Shown here: piece after piece, positions 23,105 to 35,075 of the stretch
Numbering within the stretch: the stretch's first letter is position 1
How the letters are laid out: the number at the start of each line of letters is the position of its first letter
Source: Phocoena phocoena
Taxonomy: Eukaryota > Chordata > Mammalia > Artiodactyla > Phocoenidae
Assembly (NCBI RefSeq): GCF_963924675.1
Contig: NC_089223.1
Location: 11,668,881-11,732,880, forward strand
Reading direction: 5' to 3'
Length of the DNA stretch: 64,000 nt
The notes under the pieces: model-generated
What the model was told of the DNA's origin: nothing
Databases searched by the model: none
What the model saw: the letters and a program-made list of their open reading frames with translations, nothing else
Translations under genes and position numbers: made by a program

Positions 23105-23551
23105 TGTGGTAAGTAGAATAGTGGCCCTTAATATGTGCAATCTTAATCCCTGAAATCTGTGAATATATTACGTACATGCAAAGGAACTTTGCAGATATAA
23201 TTAAATTAAGGATCTTGCCCAGATTATCTGGGAGGGTGGTAATCACAAGGGAAAAAGGGAGGCAAAAGTGTCAGAGCAGGAGAGAAATTTGAATATGCTA
23301 CACTGCTGACTTTGAAGATGGAAGAAAAGGCTATGAGCTAGGGAATGTAGTGGTCTAGATACTGGAAAAAGCAAGGAAACAGATTATCCTCTAGAGCTTC
23401 CAGAATGAATGCAGCTCTGCTGAAGCATTGGTTTTAGCCCTGTAAGACCAATTTTTTATTTCTGGCCTCCAGAACTGCAAAATAATGCATTCATATTATT
23501 TTAAGGCACTAGTTTTGTGGTCATTTTTTACATCAATAGAAAACTAATACA
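23105..23551 (+). mobile_element. MLT1-type MaLR solo LTR with TSD
   Basis: Sense MLT1: 'gaatagtggcccttaatatg', 'tgcaaaggaactttgcagat', 'taattaaattaaggatcttg', GAAACAGATTATCCTC, GGCCTCCAGAACTGCAAAAT, ending ATAGAAAACTAATACA. Length 447 bp, TG at the start and CA at the end, with a 5-bp TSD: AATAT at 23100-23104 and 23552-23556. No internal sequence adjoins it, so it is a solo LTR. Confidence 0.92.
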
Positions 23552-23556
23552 AATAT

Positions 23557-24744
23557 TAAATATTTTATTTGCACCAATGAGATATAAAGTGAAACTGGAA
23601 TTTCTTCTTTTGCCATAAGGTCAGCATAGACAATTATACTACCTACAAACATTTCACCACAGTAGTGTTAGAGAATAAAGAAACATCTTTAGGGGATAGC
23701 AAATTTAAGAAGATAAATGCTCTAACTGTGAAAGGCAGTTTCCATCCTGGAAGAAACCTTAAAGTCAAAGAAAAGATAAACCTTTTATCATTTCCTTATT
23801 GCTCTATTTTTGTAAAACTTAAGTTTATAAACAGGGCCAGAGGCCTGTATAAATGACTTACAGGATGAATGTATGAGAAATAGCTGAAATGTTGGTTTCA
23901 GTCTCAGGTCTACATTACACAGACTATACTTTTGAGTTCACAGACCATGAAAGTACTCTAATGCAGAAAAATGCACACATGCTAATAGAGATAGAATTTT
24001 GCAAATGATTGTGAAATTGTTTTCACTGTTTCACTTCTACATTGGCCAACACCTAGGAACTAATATTCTCAGTTGGATAGAATATAATATTGTTGAGGCA
24101 ATAATTTATTCTGGATTAGATGATGCAAAAAGTTAGTCACTCAAAGGATATCCTAGTTGAGAGAATTTTGGTCAAATACACTTATAAATCAACTAGAATG
24201 CCAAAGTGAATTTTCCTTAGTTTCAGCAATTTGGAAGTATATTCCTCGTAGTATAGTTGCATGAATGATTACATCATTTCAGCAAGAAAACACATTCTTC
24301 CAAAATATTACTATAGAATATTTTTCAGTTATCTCCTCAAAACATGGCATTGTGTTAATATATTCTCATTCATTCCCTTTAGGATAAATATTTTGAGATA
24401 TAGCATTCCATAGTGGTTAGATTTAAGAAGTCTTGTTTTCCATGACTAAAACTTTGAGCCAGTATACAAATTAAAATAAGTATTAATTGGACCTTAGAAG
24501 TGTAAAATAATCAGCAAAAAATTAGAGCTGCATAAATAATTCTAAGGTAATCTATTCTCAACTAACAATACTGCAAATTTACTAGAAAGGGGTATGGAAT
24601 AACATTTGTTAAAGTCCTCTCTAATCCAAATATCAGTTTAGTGTATATTCATATAATCCATGCAGTAATTAGTGAGATATAGTATTATATATGCATTTCA
24701 CTTTGTGGGGCTACTTTACAAAAGAACTTGATTAGCCTTCTCAA
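23557..24744. other. No recognised feature
   Basis: Unique AT-rich DNA. The frame at 23665-23856 has no recognisable domain. Confidence 0.4.
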
Positions 24745-24930
24745 TTATTTCAAGGAATCCTAGATTCTTAGATTTTAAAGGGACCCCCACAATTGACTTA
24801 TAGTCTAAAGAGCAGCATTTTCTTTGGTTATATTCCTGATAAATGCCTATCCAGCCCCAGATTGAACCATTTTGTGAATAATCTCTTCCTTTATCTCACT
24901 GTCCAGAAATAAGATAAAACAAGGTATTAT
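24745..24930 (+). repeat. Possible ancient LINE (L3/CR1-like) fragment
   Basis: 'tagattttaaagggaccccc', then 'tgcctatccagccccagattg' and 'ataatctcttcctttatctc' follow in order an old mammalian repeat with the wording 'gaaaggaccttagagatc', 'catccagcctctgcttgaa'. Highly decayed. Confidence 0.35.
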
Positions 24931-25129
24931 TTTGAACTTTTATTTCAAAAGAGAGATCAAAGGATCAAAGAATGAAGTGAATTTAGGTCAATGGGAGCTA
25001 GTACAGGTAACAGGAAATCTTTTTAATTTAGTTAATATCTATAATATTTTTATTCTATAATATATTAATTATACTTAAGTCCTAGAAATGTATATCACTA
25101 ATGAAATAATAAGAGATGCTAACAGATAT

Positions 25130-25580
25130 TAATATGTAAAGATGCTCATTGCAGACCTTTTAGTAATTAAAAATTAGAAAACATAAATATTCAGTAATAG
25201 AGAGTGATTAAATAAATTAGGGCTTATCTATACCTGGGAATGCTATATATATATGTATTTAATTTTTCAGAGAATATGTAATAAAGCAGAGCAAGTTTAT
25301 GATAAAATAGATTCAGAGTGCTAAAAAACTATCAATCCTTCACGGTGATAACATTAAAAAATAAAATATAGTAAAAATGGCATATATCCTTATTAGTACA
25401 CACAAGCATAGAGACTGACGCAGTTGTGATACAATGAAACATCGTGAAGGAAATTCAACTAATAACAAAAGAAATAATAGTGCTTATTTGAGTGACAGAA
25501 TTGTGCATAGTTTTTAATTTTCTTATTCACCTTTTATTGTTTTTTTCAGAGTGTCTATATTAAGCATGCATCAATTTTTA
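25130..25580 (+). mobile_element. Decayed L1M/HAL1-like 3' part, sense
   Basis: 'gatgctcattgcagacc', 'ttagtaattaaaaattag', 'tattcagtaatagagagtgattaaataaatt' and 'tacctgggaatgctat' follow the C-terminal ORF2 of old L1s in the same order. The 3' part fades into AT-rich DNA. Confidence 0.55.
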
Positions 25581-25770
25581 TTTCTCCTCAGGAAGATACT
25601 AACTAAAAAGAAGCAAATCTCTTTTTCTAGTAGTAATGTGATGAAACAAACCTGATGGCTCTTCTGCAGAAAATTCTTTGCTATTAGTGAAGGACTAATG
25701 GCAATTCCACTGTATCCAACAAAAGAACCTTAAACTAAACCCAGGAGTAGTAAAGCCAAGTACATCAAAA

Positions 25771-25772
<2 letters not shown>

Positions 25773-25816
<44 letters not shown>
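25773..25816 (+). repeat. (GT)n microsatellite
   Basis: Pure GT for 44 bases. It produces the Cys-Val run of a 79-residue frame (25773-26012), which is not a gene. Confidence 0.95.
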
Positions 25817-25819
<3 letters not shown>

Positions 25820-26005
25820 GCTTTGCTTACATTGCCCTTTTGATTTACGCTTGAAAATCAAGTATGAAAAGAAACATTTCTATGTTGACAGTTTTATACT
25901 CTATCTTCCTTTATCTCATCTCCTGCCATTTGTTTGTCCACTCTATTATTACAGAGTCACATTGATACTGATCAGTGTTCTTGGCCTTCCTCAATCAATA
26001 GAAAT

Positions 26006-26476
26006 TGATTAGAAGGGCAGACAAGAAATTCAGGCAAGGCTTTATTGGGGCCCCTGCTCCAGCTGCAGAAGGGAGCAAAAACAAGTAACAGGTTCCCTAG
26101 ATTGCTCCCCAAGGTGGGGGGCGAGCTCGTTCCTTATAGGGGGTGAGGGTTGGGGTGTGTCCAGGGGTCGGGAGGAAGGGTGGCTTAGGTGGTTTGCCCA
26201 CCCCTTTGTAGTGTTGAGTGCCCGGAGGGCATGCGCAGTACCCGGCTTTTGCTCCCCTATACCCAGTTTTTGCTCCAGGCACTTCAGAGATGGCAGTAGG
26301 GATTTTTTGTCTTTTGTATTTTTGGGGTCCAGAATTTGCCCCAACTGCAGCATGCACAGAGTTATTTATAGTCCCATATAGTTTCTTTGTATTTTGTAGC
26401 TCGAGGAGACATGTGTCCAGGTGCAAGCGTTGCAGCACTGCAGCAAAGAGTCCCAGGTCCCAAGCCTGTCTCAACA
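26006..26476 (-). mobile_element. Solo endogenous retrovirus LTR (class I-like)
   Basis: About 470 bp, GC-rich against AT-rich surroundings. Read on the minus strand it starts TGTTGAGACAGGCTTGGGAC, has a TATA-like CCTATAAGGAACG (26128-26140 region) and, about 90 bp later, an AATAAAGCCTTGCCTGAATT polyadenylation region (AATAAA at 26041-26046) leading to CTTGTCTGCCCTTC. This U3-R-U5 order is typical of gammaretrovirus-like LTRs. Several CpG pairs survive, which suggests it is younger than the MaLR LTRs here. The outer boundaries are my best reading and I found no clean TSD. Overlapping frames of 74-126 residues on both strands are by-products of the GC content. No gag, pol or env sequence is present. 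Confidence 0.85.
26041..26046 (-). promoter_or_regulatory. LTR polyadenylation signal
   Basis: TTTATT on the plus strand is AATAAA in the LTR orientation, in the typical retroviral setting AATAAAGCCTTGC. Confidence 0.8.
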
Positions 26477-29400
26477 TCAGCTTGCATTTGTAGATATGTT
26501 TGACCCAGTCTCATTTATTATTTGTTTCATGCTTTCTTGCATCTATAAATGTGTTGGGCAGTTTATGTTGTAAATATATAATAATGCTTATATCACAAGT
26601 TGTAGTGAAGAATCAACTTAATAATATCTATAAATTCCCCACCTGGCACATAGAAGATATTCAAAAAATGGTGATTCTGTTCTTTTTTCCCTTGCAAAAA
26701 TACACACAGTATTTCATCTGATGGAAACAGAATTCTGTTACAATTCCTCAACATTAAACATACTTTAAATCAGTTATAATGCAACTTCATGTTTCCTATA
26801 ATTGTGAATGATAGCTTAAAGTATTTCATATCGTTTAATATTTGCCTTAACAATTGAAATTTGAATGCCACATATCTCTAAAACAGCTTATAATCTTTTG
26901 AAAATGTGTTAATTCACGTATGGTCTTTTTTAACTACAGTTAGGTGTTTTCATTTTCATGAATCACAGTACACTTTAAGAATTTTTAAAATGTCAATCTA
27001 CAAAAAAAAAAAATGTCAATCTACAAATGACTTTTTGTCATTTTTCACATTGGCAGTATTGTTGGTACCCCATAGATTATCAAAGTCATGAGACAATTAT
27101 AGATAAAAAGCTGTCTATAAATCAGATTCACAGACAGTCTTGTGCATTCTTACCACAGTAAGAAAAATGGACAGTTGGAGGTATCATAGTAACAGTTTAT
27201 ATTTCTGGCTGAAACCTTATATTCACATAATTTCATATCATAAAATTCTCTGGAGCAGTAATCAAATCTTTTTAGTCCACCTGATTCAATATCTAGAATA
27301 AATTAAGGTGTAGGTGTACTTAGTTACTTAATCAAAAGTACCGATATTTATGTAGCATTTAACTGCCCCTGAATACCTTTACACAATTTCTGAAAATAGC
27401 ATTTTAAAATTAGAAATGCAGATTTCTTATGTACATATCTTTTAAATAATAAAGAAAACAAATGTTTTTATATTTTTTCCATATTTATTCCTTTCTTCTG
27501 ACTCTAGTATACATGAATTAGAAAGTGATATTTCTGTGGTTCTGTACAGTTCCATGCCCAAATTTCCATGTTTTTTAAAATTTCCATTATTATCAATAAA
27601 ATAATTCCTTTTACTACTATTCTATTTTGCATTTTGTATGTTTTGCATGCATTTAAACATCATGCAATGGAAAATTTCATTCAATACCAAAACACTGAGG
27701 TAAACTGAAACTTATATGGAGCCATTAACTCCCAAATTTACTTATACCATGCCAAATACCAGAGATTTATAACAAGCAAATTGGCTCAGTTTTCTGTTTA
27801 TCTCTAGAGGTCCAGGATTATATTGACATAGCTAAAATGAGTCAGGAAGTTTGACCAATATGATTTTTACCGTGATCCTATACCAATTAAAGTAATTAAA
27901 TTTTAGAATATCGTTATATTTTGAGTAAGACATAAACGGCTGACAATAAAGAACAACCACATTTAAATAGAACGTATAGGTAAACTTCAGTTGTTTGCTG
28001 CCTAGAATATCTTGTATATTAAAAACGATATATATCAACAGATCTTCACCTTGGAACATCTGTATAATCTCCATGTGAACTCTAATAAAATTATTTTTAA
28101 TAATAGCTTATTAGGTAGGCTTCTTTCAAATGAATATATCTTTATCATATGACTATCAGCATTTTTTATGAAAGGAAAGTATTCATTACCAATGAGTGAA
28201 AAACATGTTAGTTTGGACATTTAAAAATGTCAGTTTGATTTACCACTGTAATATAGATTACAAAAACATCCTTACTCAGTGAAAATGATCTGCCAAGGCA
28301 GATAAATCAAAACAGTGTAACAGGTTAACTAAATAAAATTCTTTCCACAGGAGGACTGTAGTTTTGGTGGTAGAAACTCTCTTTCCTGAGAAAATAGAAA
28401 GGTATTTGGATTCAAGCATTAGAGTAAACAAAATGATATAAACATAGAAATGCAAAGTCAAGTCCATTTTAATTATAGCATTGCTACTGTGATTTTATAT
28501 GTAATATTTCGATAGCAATCATCAATATAGCATAACGTCTTTATTTTAATGAGACAACTTCATGCAGTGATTTTTGCTTTCTTAGCCAAGTGGAATTATA
28601 TACAGTGATGTTAAGATCACTAGCAGGAGATGAATGAAAACTTGATTTATGCTGTGCAGGTACACAACTCTTTATAAATTATCTTGCAACCTGATACAGA
28701 AAGTGACTATAATTCTGGCATGTTTGACATTCCCATTCAGTCCAGCTGCTCGTTGACATATACTTAATTTTCTACTTCTTGAAGGTGTTGCTTGAAGTTC
28801 CCTTCTACTTGACAGGTGCCTGACAGTTCAGCCTCACTTTGAGGCTAACAAAATGGGAAAGGAATGCATTAGCTAAAACCCTGTGGAATATCCATTTTAT
28901 GTCATTTTATGAGTTTGATAATGTTGAAGACTAAACTCAGTTCCTTTAGATATTGACTAAGGTGCACTTTTTTTTTATTGGCTTTTTTAGATATTTGTAT
29001 ATACCTTCAGCTTTCAATTGGACTTTCTTGAAGTGGTAAATGCTGTGTCCTACAGTTCTCAAACTATAACTGATGATTAAAATATGGACATGTGAAAGAA
29101 ATTAAAAATACATCCCTTGGCTCCCCACCATTTATATATTTTAGCAAGATGCAAAAATTTTAATATTTACAATACAAATAGTGTTCTTAGTGTCTGGCAT
29201 CTTTGACAAATGCTTTCAGATGTTGTTTTTGGTTTGAATACATATTTATATCCATGCAGACTTCTCAGATTTCTCCTCATAGTTATTCATTATGATGGAT
29301 ATATATACACACTTTTAAAGACGGGAGCATACGATGCTTCAGGCCACCATATGATTATCAAACTGGATTTCCAAGGGAAACAGACATTCTTTGGTGAAAA

Positions 29401-29599
29401 TCTGTTCAGGTCACCAACATGCATATGATATTGTGATATCCTAGGCATCACAATGAAAGGTTCTTTGTAATGGATCCCACCATATATTTCTAGCCTAATT
29501 AATATTCCTCCTATGCCTTGGGACACATTTTGTATTATTATCTTCTTTTATTGCTACTTGACTTTTAGATTAAGTCTTACGTTACTTTTGATGTATGTA
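26477..29599. other. No recognised gene; one small duplication
   Basis: Over 3 kb of AT-rich unique DNA. At 26987-27027 AAAATGTCAATCTACAAA occurs twice, 23 bases apart, separated by an A run. Short frames show no recognisable domain. Confidence 0.45.
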
Positions 29600-30480
29600 A
29601 TAGAGACCCACTGGGAGGCAGAAACTACACAGTAATTTAAAAAGGTAAAGTTTAATATACAGAATAACTAGATAGAATATTGCAGTAACAAAGGGTTGAC
29701 TAGTAATAATTAAAGAGGACTCAATAGAATATGGGAATCGCAGATATAAAAAGCAGCCACTCCTTCTAGAGTCGAGGTGTTGTGCCCAGGGAAGAATCTC
29801 CACACCTCTTGCAGGACCGATATCCAGACTTTGAGAGGATACAGCCATGGCTCATGGGATAATGGATGAGTCACTGAGGTGCTGCGCCAGCAGAATTTGC
29901 TAGAAATCTTCCTTTTCAGTGCTGAAGAAGCCACTCATAGGGAGGACCCTAATTAGCACCACTTCTCTGCAAAGCCAAGGAGGCGCCAGTTTTCCACTGC
30001 TCTGCCATCTGAAGGAGTAATGTGAAAAGCCATCCACAAGATGTTGCATGTTGTTAAACAACCCAGGGGGATGCTGGTGTCAGCTATTTACAGGGAAATG
30101 TATCACTGGTATTTACCATTAGATTGCAAAGTCACCGTAGCAGGTTTTCAAGGAAGCCTTCTTCAGGGAGGTGCCAGGCCTTGGAATTCATTTTTAAGCT
30201 ACTCAAAAGCCTACCAGAAGGAGTTGCTGGTTGCTGGGTGCTTCAGGCCACCATGTACTATTGAAACTGGGCACTAGAGAAACTGCAGTGCAGAAGCCTG
30301 GTGAGAGGAGCACACTGGGACCAAAAAGGGAAACCTTTCTTCCTCCACTGTCCCTCTAGTACCGTCTACTGACAAAGCTTAGAAACATGCAAGTTGGCAA
30401 AGGAAAAATATTTTTAAAACCCATCTCCATTTTTGGAGAGCAGGCAATGGAGGGTGGATTTGGATCTGACAAGCAGTGTA
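29600..30480. repeat. Possible ancient interspersed repeat, family not named
   Basis: Locally higher GC with text that looks repeat-derived: 'tccacaagatgttgcatg', 'ggtgtcagctatttacaggg', 'gaaactgggcactagagaaac', 'gcaatggagggtggatttgg'. A TATAAAAAGC at about 29745 is present without other promoter evidence. I recognise the style from other mammalian loci but not the family name. The frames of 60-90 residues are not supported as genes. Confidence 0.35.
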
Positions 30481-31739
30481 TTTGAAATTAGCACAGTATA
30501 CTTATTTAGTGACCCTTTGAACAAATGAGAATTTCTTAGAAGAGAGAAATTGCTCCTTATCCTTTGTTTTATGCCCAGGAATAGTTGTTTCCATACAAAT
30601 GGTAATGAAAAACATCTCAACTAAATTTTACCACTTTCAACCACTACCTTCTTGTAAATATGATATAAATTCTCTGACATTTTACATGCAAAAATATGTC
30701 TCATCACCATCAAAGTTTTGCATAAGTGTATATTCATTTTGCTTAGTATGTATGGAGGCATGTGTGTACATGTATGGGTATATAAACTTAACATTAATTA
30801 ATAAGTATGACTAATCTCCAAATTAATCAAATGAGCTTGCTGAAAGTTAGAGGAAAACTATTTTGAACCTCAGAAAGATAAATGACAAGTCTTGATATCA
30901 GCTAGTTAAAAATATAAATTTCCAACCTTCAAAGAAAAATGCTACACATTGATTTTCTATTAATTTTGATAAAGGTAAGTGTAGGATATTTTTTAAAGTT
31001 TTTATATTTAATCACTATAAAATGTTCACTAATATTTTATCAATATACTGATGTCTGAAATATATCAATCTTATACCTAAATAATAATTTTAAAGTTCAT
31101 TTTATTGAAGATTTAATTGTCTCTAATTTAGTTGCATTAAAAATCTACTATTACTAATACATTAAAGCAGGGTTCCTTGTCAGTTTGTTGACTTACATAG
31201 TGATGTCCAAAATCCATCCGGGCAAAATAAATATCAGAATTTAATAAAAAGCTTCTATAGGGAGAAAGAATGAGTGTTTGGATATGAAGCTTGAATATGC
31301 TAAAATTACAAATAATTTATATAAGTATATTCTAAGGAAAGATGAATAAATATTTGATACTAAAAGAGCTTAGACACTTGATTCAGGAGTATAGATTGAA
31401 ATACTGTTTTTATTCACCTGCTATCTGGAAAAACAACTTATCTTAAAAGCTTAGATACTTCTTCTGAAAAGTAGAGATTCTACTAATATTACCTTTTGTG
31501 GAGTGTCTTTGGATTTAATGAAATATTGCATAAAACATTTAACTGAGTAACAGCTTACAATGCTCTTTCTTGTGTTTAGAAATGGGGACAAATTACAATG
31601 AATAAATACTATTAACTATCAAGATAGGTAGGGATATAGTATACCTATATTTTCAAGTTATTTCTCTCTTTTGAGGCCCATAAGTTTGTATGCAACCTAG
31701 CTGTTGGTTGTGTACCTTAGAATTGCATTTATTGTCTTT
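30481..31739. other. No recognised feature
   Basis: AT-rich unique DNA. Confidence 0.4.
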
Positions 31740-31995
31740 CCCCTAAAATCTCCTCACACTTTTTAACCATCTTTGGTCATGTTTCTTACTTTCACCTATT
31801 TATACAAGTCAGGGACATGGGAGTCAAAATGGACCCTACATTTACCCACATTCAACATCTAATTGGTCACTAAATCAATTGAAACTATCTCTTCAGACAC
31901 AATTTAATATATTTCTTTCTTCCTATTCACTATTCAAACTATTTATTTCTAAATATTAATAATAATGTCTTTTTTGCCATTTCTTAACTGAACTT
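31740..31995 (+). mobile_element. L2, left part
   Basis: 'gggacatgggagtcaaaatgg', then 'cacattcaacatctaattgg' and 'gaaactatctcttcagac' follow the L2 3' region in order ('catccaatccatcagcaa', 'gttgactctacctcc'). The match continues to 'atttcttaactgaac' (L2 'attgcaatagcctcctaac') before the L1 begins. The L2 resumes at 33019. Confidence 0.65.
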
Positions 31996-33018
31996 AATTA
32001 ATCTCCACAATATACAAACAGCTCATGTAGCTCAATATCAGAAAAACAAACAACCCAATCAAAAAGTGGGCAGAAGATCTAAATAGACATTTCTGCAAAG
32101 AAGACATACAGGTGGCCAAAAAGCACATAAAAGATGCTCAACATCGCTAATTATTAGAGAACTGCAAATCAAAACTGCAATGAGGTATCACCTCACTCTG
32201 GTCAAAATCACCAGCAGTCAAAAAGTCTACAAACAGTAAATGCTGGAGAGGGTGTGGAGAAAATGGAACCCTCCTACACTGTTGGTGGGAATGTCAATTG
32301 GTACAACCACTATGGAGAACAGTATGGAGGTTCCTTAAAAAACTAAATATAGAACTACCATAAGATCCAACAGTCCCAATCCTGGAGATATATCAGGAGA
32401 AAACCATAATTCAAAAAGATACATGCACCCCCAATGTTCATTGCAGCACTATTTACAATAGCCAAGACATGGAAACAACCTAAATGTCCATCGACATAGG
32501 AGTGGATAAAGAAGATATGGTACATATATACAATGGAATATTAGTCAGTCATAAAAAAGAATGAAATAATGCCATTTGCAGCAACTTGGATGGACCTAGA
32601 GACGATCATACTAAGTGAAGTAAGACAGAGAAAGACGAGTATCACATGATATCACTTATATGTGGAATCTAAAAAGATGATACAAACGAACTAATTTACA
32701 AAACAGAAACAGGCTCGCAGACTTAGAAAACAAACTTATGGTTATCAAAGGGGAAAGGGGGGTGGGGGGAGGGATAAATCAGGAGTTTGGGATTAACATA
32801 TAAACACTACTGTATATAAAATAATCAGCAAGGACCTACTGTATAGCACAGGGAACTCTACTCAATATTCTGTGATAACCTATTAGGGAAAAGAATCTGA
32901 AACAGAATGGATATATGTATATGTATAAATGAACCACATTTCTGTACACCTGAAACTAACACAACATTGTAAATCAACTGTACCCCAATATAAAATAAAA
33001 ATTAAATAAAAAAAAATT
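31996..33018 (+). mobile_element. Young Cetartiodactyl L1, 5'-truncated, sense
   Basis: Begins inside the ORF2 C-terminus: ATATACAAACAGCTCATGTA, 'agtgggcagaagatctaaat', 'ctggagagggtgtggagaaa', 'acactgttggtgggaatgtc'. It continues through the 3' UTR ('gacctactgtatagcacaggg', 'cacctgaaactaacacaac') to CCCAATATAAAATAAAAATT and a poly(A). Close to my memory of the family, so fairly young. It splits an L2 element: L2 wording is seen before 31996 and after 33019. The insertion edges share only a vague TAATCT motif, so a TSD is not proven. Confidence 0.9.
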
Positions 33019-33780
33019 ATAATCTGATCATGTTACTCCTCTCCTGAAAACTTTTTATGCCATTCCCCCGGTAACATCCTTCCTTTCTTGCCCAGAGGGT
33101 AAAGTCCATACTCTTTAGGATGATATACAAAGCCCTTGAGTTCTAGCCTCAGCCTAGCTTTCTAGCCATATTTCCCTTTATTCCTCATAAATATCTAATG
33201 CTTAATCTCTAATTCCTGAAGTTTCCTTGAAATTGCCATGATTTTCATGATTCCATATTTTTGAAAAGCCTGTCTTCTATTTAGAATGCTATCATAATAA
33301 TGTTTGATTTGTATAAAAAAATCTTTTGATTTGTTGATGGCTTATCATATGTTTGATAATCTGCTAAATTCTTCTAATGTATTTTCTAAACTCTGGGGCA
33401 ATTTGATGAGGAAACAGGTACAGTGAAGTTACATATCATATTCACGTTACAGAATTATAAACAGTAGAGTCTAGTTAAGGATATGATTGACACTGGCATC
33501 TGTACAATCAAAAGGTTGTTGCAGAACTACTTTAATCATATTCATCTGTGTGAAATCTTTTCTGACCCATCTACACATGAGACATTAATAATCATGCTGT
33601 CTTGTTATAACTAAATCCAAACCTGTTTCTGTTATCTCCAGCATCGCACAGAAATTCAATTTTGTTTTTTGCCTGGCGTTCCCATGAGACTGATGTAGGG
33701 CAAGGATTTTGTTATTCTGTGTTATTGCTCCATGTAGAGTTAGTGCTCCATAAATTATATTTGAATTCATGGGTGAATTA
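33019..33780 (+). mobile_element. L2, right part and 3' end
   Basis: 'ctgatcatgttactcctctcctgaaaac', 'agagggtaaagtccatactctt', 'gatgatatacaaagcccttgag' are classic L2 wording. A second L2-like block at about 33540-33780 runs to the L2 3' end: 'gggcaaggattttgtta', 'agtgctccataaatt'. The middle (about 33300-33530) is not clearly L2. Confidence 0.8.
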
Positions 33781-34670
33781 ATGATACAAATTCTGCCTTC
33801 TATTTTGCATTCTAATTAGCTAATGCAAGGGATACTGGAAGTGTCTTTAGTTCTGTCTGTTACCTTTGCATTCATAAAGCATTTTGGAAGGAAAATGGCA
33901 CCTGAGATAACATGTTAGAAGATGATGAGATTTTGACAGGGGGAGGTACAAGGAGAAAAGGCAATACACACAGAAGGCCCAACCTTAAGAGCCATTTTGT
34001 CTATTCTAATGGACAGTTAATCTTGTGATTCAGTGTACTGCTTGCAAATGATCTTGCTCTCAGACTTATTAGCTGTTTACTTAGCTTTTAGGATATGGGC
34101 AAGTAGCAAATATATATAGAAGTCAGAGGAACCTTTCTCACCATTAACCTGATCAGATGTTATCCCATCGGAATTCCTCTTTCCACCTAAAACCAAAGAG
34201 CCTCCCTGGAAGTACCCCTTCGTTCTTTGCATCCCTCCTGACTGTGAGAGGCTCACATGAATCTTATACAAGACACATCTTTAAACATTGAATTTGTTTC
34301 TGCCTATGGACAGCTACCATTTTGTAATACATATTTGAAGCATGTTTTTTACATAAACGTCTTTGAAGCCACAGCACCTATATATCTGTGGTTTTATATG
34401 CATTATTATATCCTTCACAATAATTATGCAAGGTTCATTTTCTTTTTTTTTAATGAGGATATTTATGTTGCAAGAGTCTCATTCTCACTATATGTAGCTA
34501 ATTAGTGTGATACATTGGCGATTCAAAACCATTTATTTCTGTTTTACACCAAAGTCTTTGCTTTTTCAACCAGGGAGCTCTATCTCTCAGCTTAAACAAA
34601 GGTTCAGAGGGTAGGAAAGCATATTGTGTATTCTGAGAATAATCCACAAAGTGGACAATTTTGGCCATAT
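33781..34670. other. No recognised feature
   Basis: Unique DNA. The frame at 34257-34505 has no recognisable domain. Confidence 0.4.
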
Positions 34671-34858
34671 CTGAGATTCTCAGTGTTGTTTGTGCATTAG
34701 AATCACCTGGGGAGGCTTTAAACTTTCTGCTCAGATTTCACCACAGTCCTCCATCACAGACAAATCAAATCACAATCTCTGAGAGAGGAGCCCTGCAATG
34801 AGAAGATTTTTTAAGTTCTTGGGTGCTTTTTCTACGTAGACAATACTGAGAACCACTG
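34671..34858 (+). mobile_element. MER5A-type hAT-Charlie DNA transposon
   Basis: Starts near GATTCTCAGTGTTGTTTGTG, followed by GCATTAGAATCACCTGGGG, and ends with GAGAACCACTG, the reverse complement of the CAGTGGTTCTC terminal repeat. About 188 bp, the usual MER5A length, and non-autonomous. Confidence 0.88.
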
Positions 34859-34895
34859 CACTGAAATAAAGGGCATGTGTACAGGGGCACAGTGT

Positions 34896-35075
34896 TTTAA
34901 AAAGTGACTATTAGAATCAGGTCTGCAGCTTAGAATCCCAGCTGCCTTATTTAGTAACTCTGTGACCCTAGGCTAATTATTAAATCTCCATTTATTTGCC
35001 TGTAAAATGGTAATAAACTAAAATATGTAAAGTGCTTAATATATGGAGTAGGCTTAATTAATGATAATTCTTACT
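34896..35075 (+). repeat. MIR
   Basis: 'gcttagaatcccagctgcc', 'agtaactctgtgaccctagg', 'ctccatttatttgcctgtaaaatgg' and 'gtaaagtgcttaatatatgg' follow the MIR consensus in order. Confidence 0.85.

Noticed and set aside
26001..26481. TSD for the solo LTR
   Set aside because: The bases flanking my best boundaries (GAAAT and TCAGC) do not match, and shifting the ends by a few bases gave no clean 4-6 bp repeat.
26042..26493. Four overlapping frames of 74-126 residues
   Set aside because: They lie inside a GC-rich solo LTR, where stop codons are scarce, and match no gag, pol, env or accessory protein that I can recognise.
29740..29760. TATA box (GATATAAAAAGC) as a gene promoter
   Set aside because: No downstream coding sequence, CpG island or other promoter element. 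Such strings are common in AT-rich DNA.
29334..30255. Shared 15-mer GCTTCAGGCCACCAT at about 29337 and 30240 as a sign of duplication
   Set aside because: Similarity stops soon after the 15-mer. A match of this length is expected by chance a few times in 64 kb.
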